From Xanthostigma xanthostigma (taxonomy: Eukaryota > Arthropoda > Insecta > Raphidioptera > Raphidiidae): a stretch of DNA of 64,000 nt. The stretch is taken from positions 18,438,465-18,502,464 of the forward strand of contig OY754468.1 in the NCBI GenBank assembly GCA_963575645.1, read 5' to 3'. Made by a program: the position numbers and the translations under genes. Under the pieces are notes generated by a model, which was given only the letters and a program-made list of their open reading frames with translations, ran no database searches and was not told where the DNA came from. Every line of letters starts with the position of its first letter. Position 1 is the first letter of the stretch. Of the stretch, positions 63,856 through 64,000 are shown in pieces.

Positions 63856-64000
63856 GTAAGCAAATTTATTTCAGTTAAAACTCGGGAGGGGACAGAACAT
63901 TGTTTTGTCATTACAAAAAAAAAGACATTCTAATAAAACCGAGACTGAGTGATCACGAACCTGACATTGATGAGTTTCTAGTGATATTCATTCTTTTTGC

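Overview
The window looks like nuclear DNA of an insect. It is AT-rich and carries five multi-domain animal genes; four have introns with consensus GT/AG splice sites, and transposon debris fills the introns and gaps. A vitellogenin-like lipid-transfer protein and a two-tailed class VII myosin fit an insect. The order cannot be fixed from the sequence alone.

Layout. (1) 0.4-9.2 kb, minus strand: a TTC14 orthologue (S1 RNA-binding domain, TPRs, Lys/Ser-rich tail) in six coding exons. Its introns hold a LINE 3' end, a Harbinger-like fragment, a pogo/Tigger relic, a perfect 98-bp-arm palindrome and a family-A MITE. (2) 9.2-29.7 kb: about 20 kb with no convincing host gene. It holds nested and inverted transposon relics: Helitron-like ends, two hAT elements with 8-bp target duplications, a decayed Tc1/mariner-type transposase, pogo derivatives, foldback elements and 150-bp tandem repeats. 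(3) 29.7-34.6 kb, plus strand: a vitellogenin-like protein with a lipoprotein N-terminal domain, open beta-sheet region and degenerate vWD-like C-terminus; its first exon is not firmly located. (4) 35.7-37.0 kb: a large foldback element. (5) 37.2-53.2 kb, minus strand: a complete class VII unconventional myosin in 11 coding exons, assembled in frame to 2113 residues. (6) 53.2-56.2 kb: intergenic MITEs. (7) 56.2-56.8 kb, minus strand: an intronless inosine triphosphate pyrophosphatase. It is head-to-head, 610 bp apart, with (8) an alsin (ALS2) orthologue on the plus strand from 57.5 kb. Alsin runs off the right edge before its C-terminal VPS9 region.

The host genes are not an operon or a pathway. 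ITPA and ALS2 may share a bidirectional promoter; the rest look like ordinary neighbours. The most unusual content is repetitive: one MITE family with six copies and a variable 24-bp internal repeat, four different pogo/Tigger deletion derivatives that each keep one end of a transposase gene, at least twelve inverted-repeat elements, and a 12-fold symmetric array of a 7-bp motif. I did not find a clearly new biological system among the protein-coding genes.
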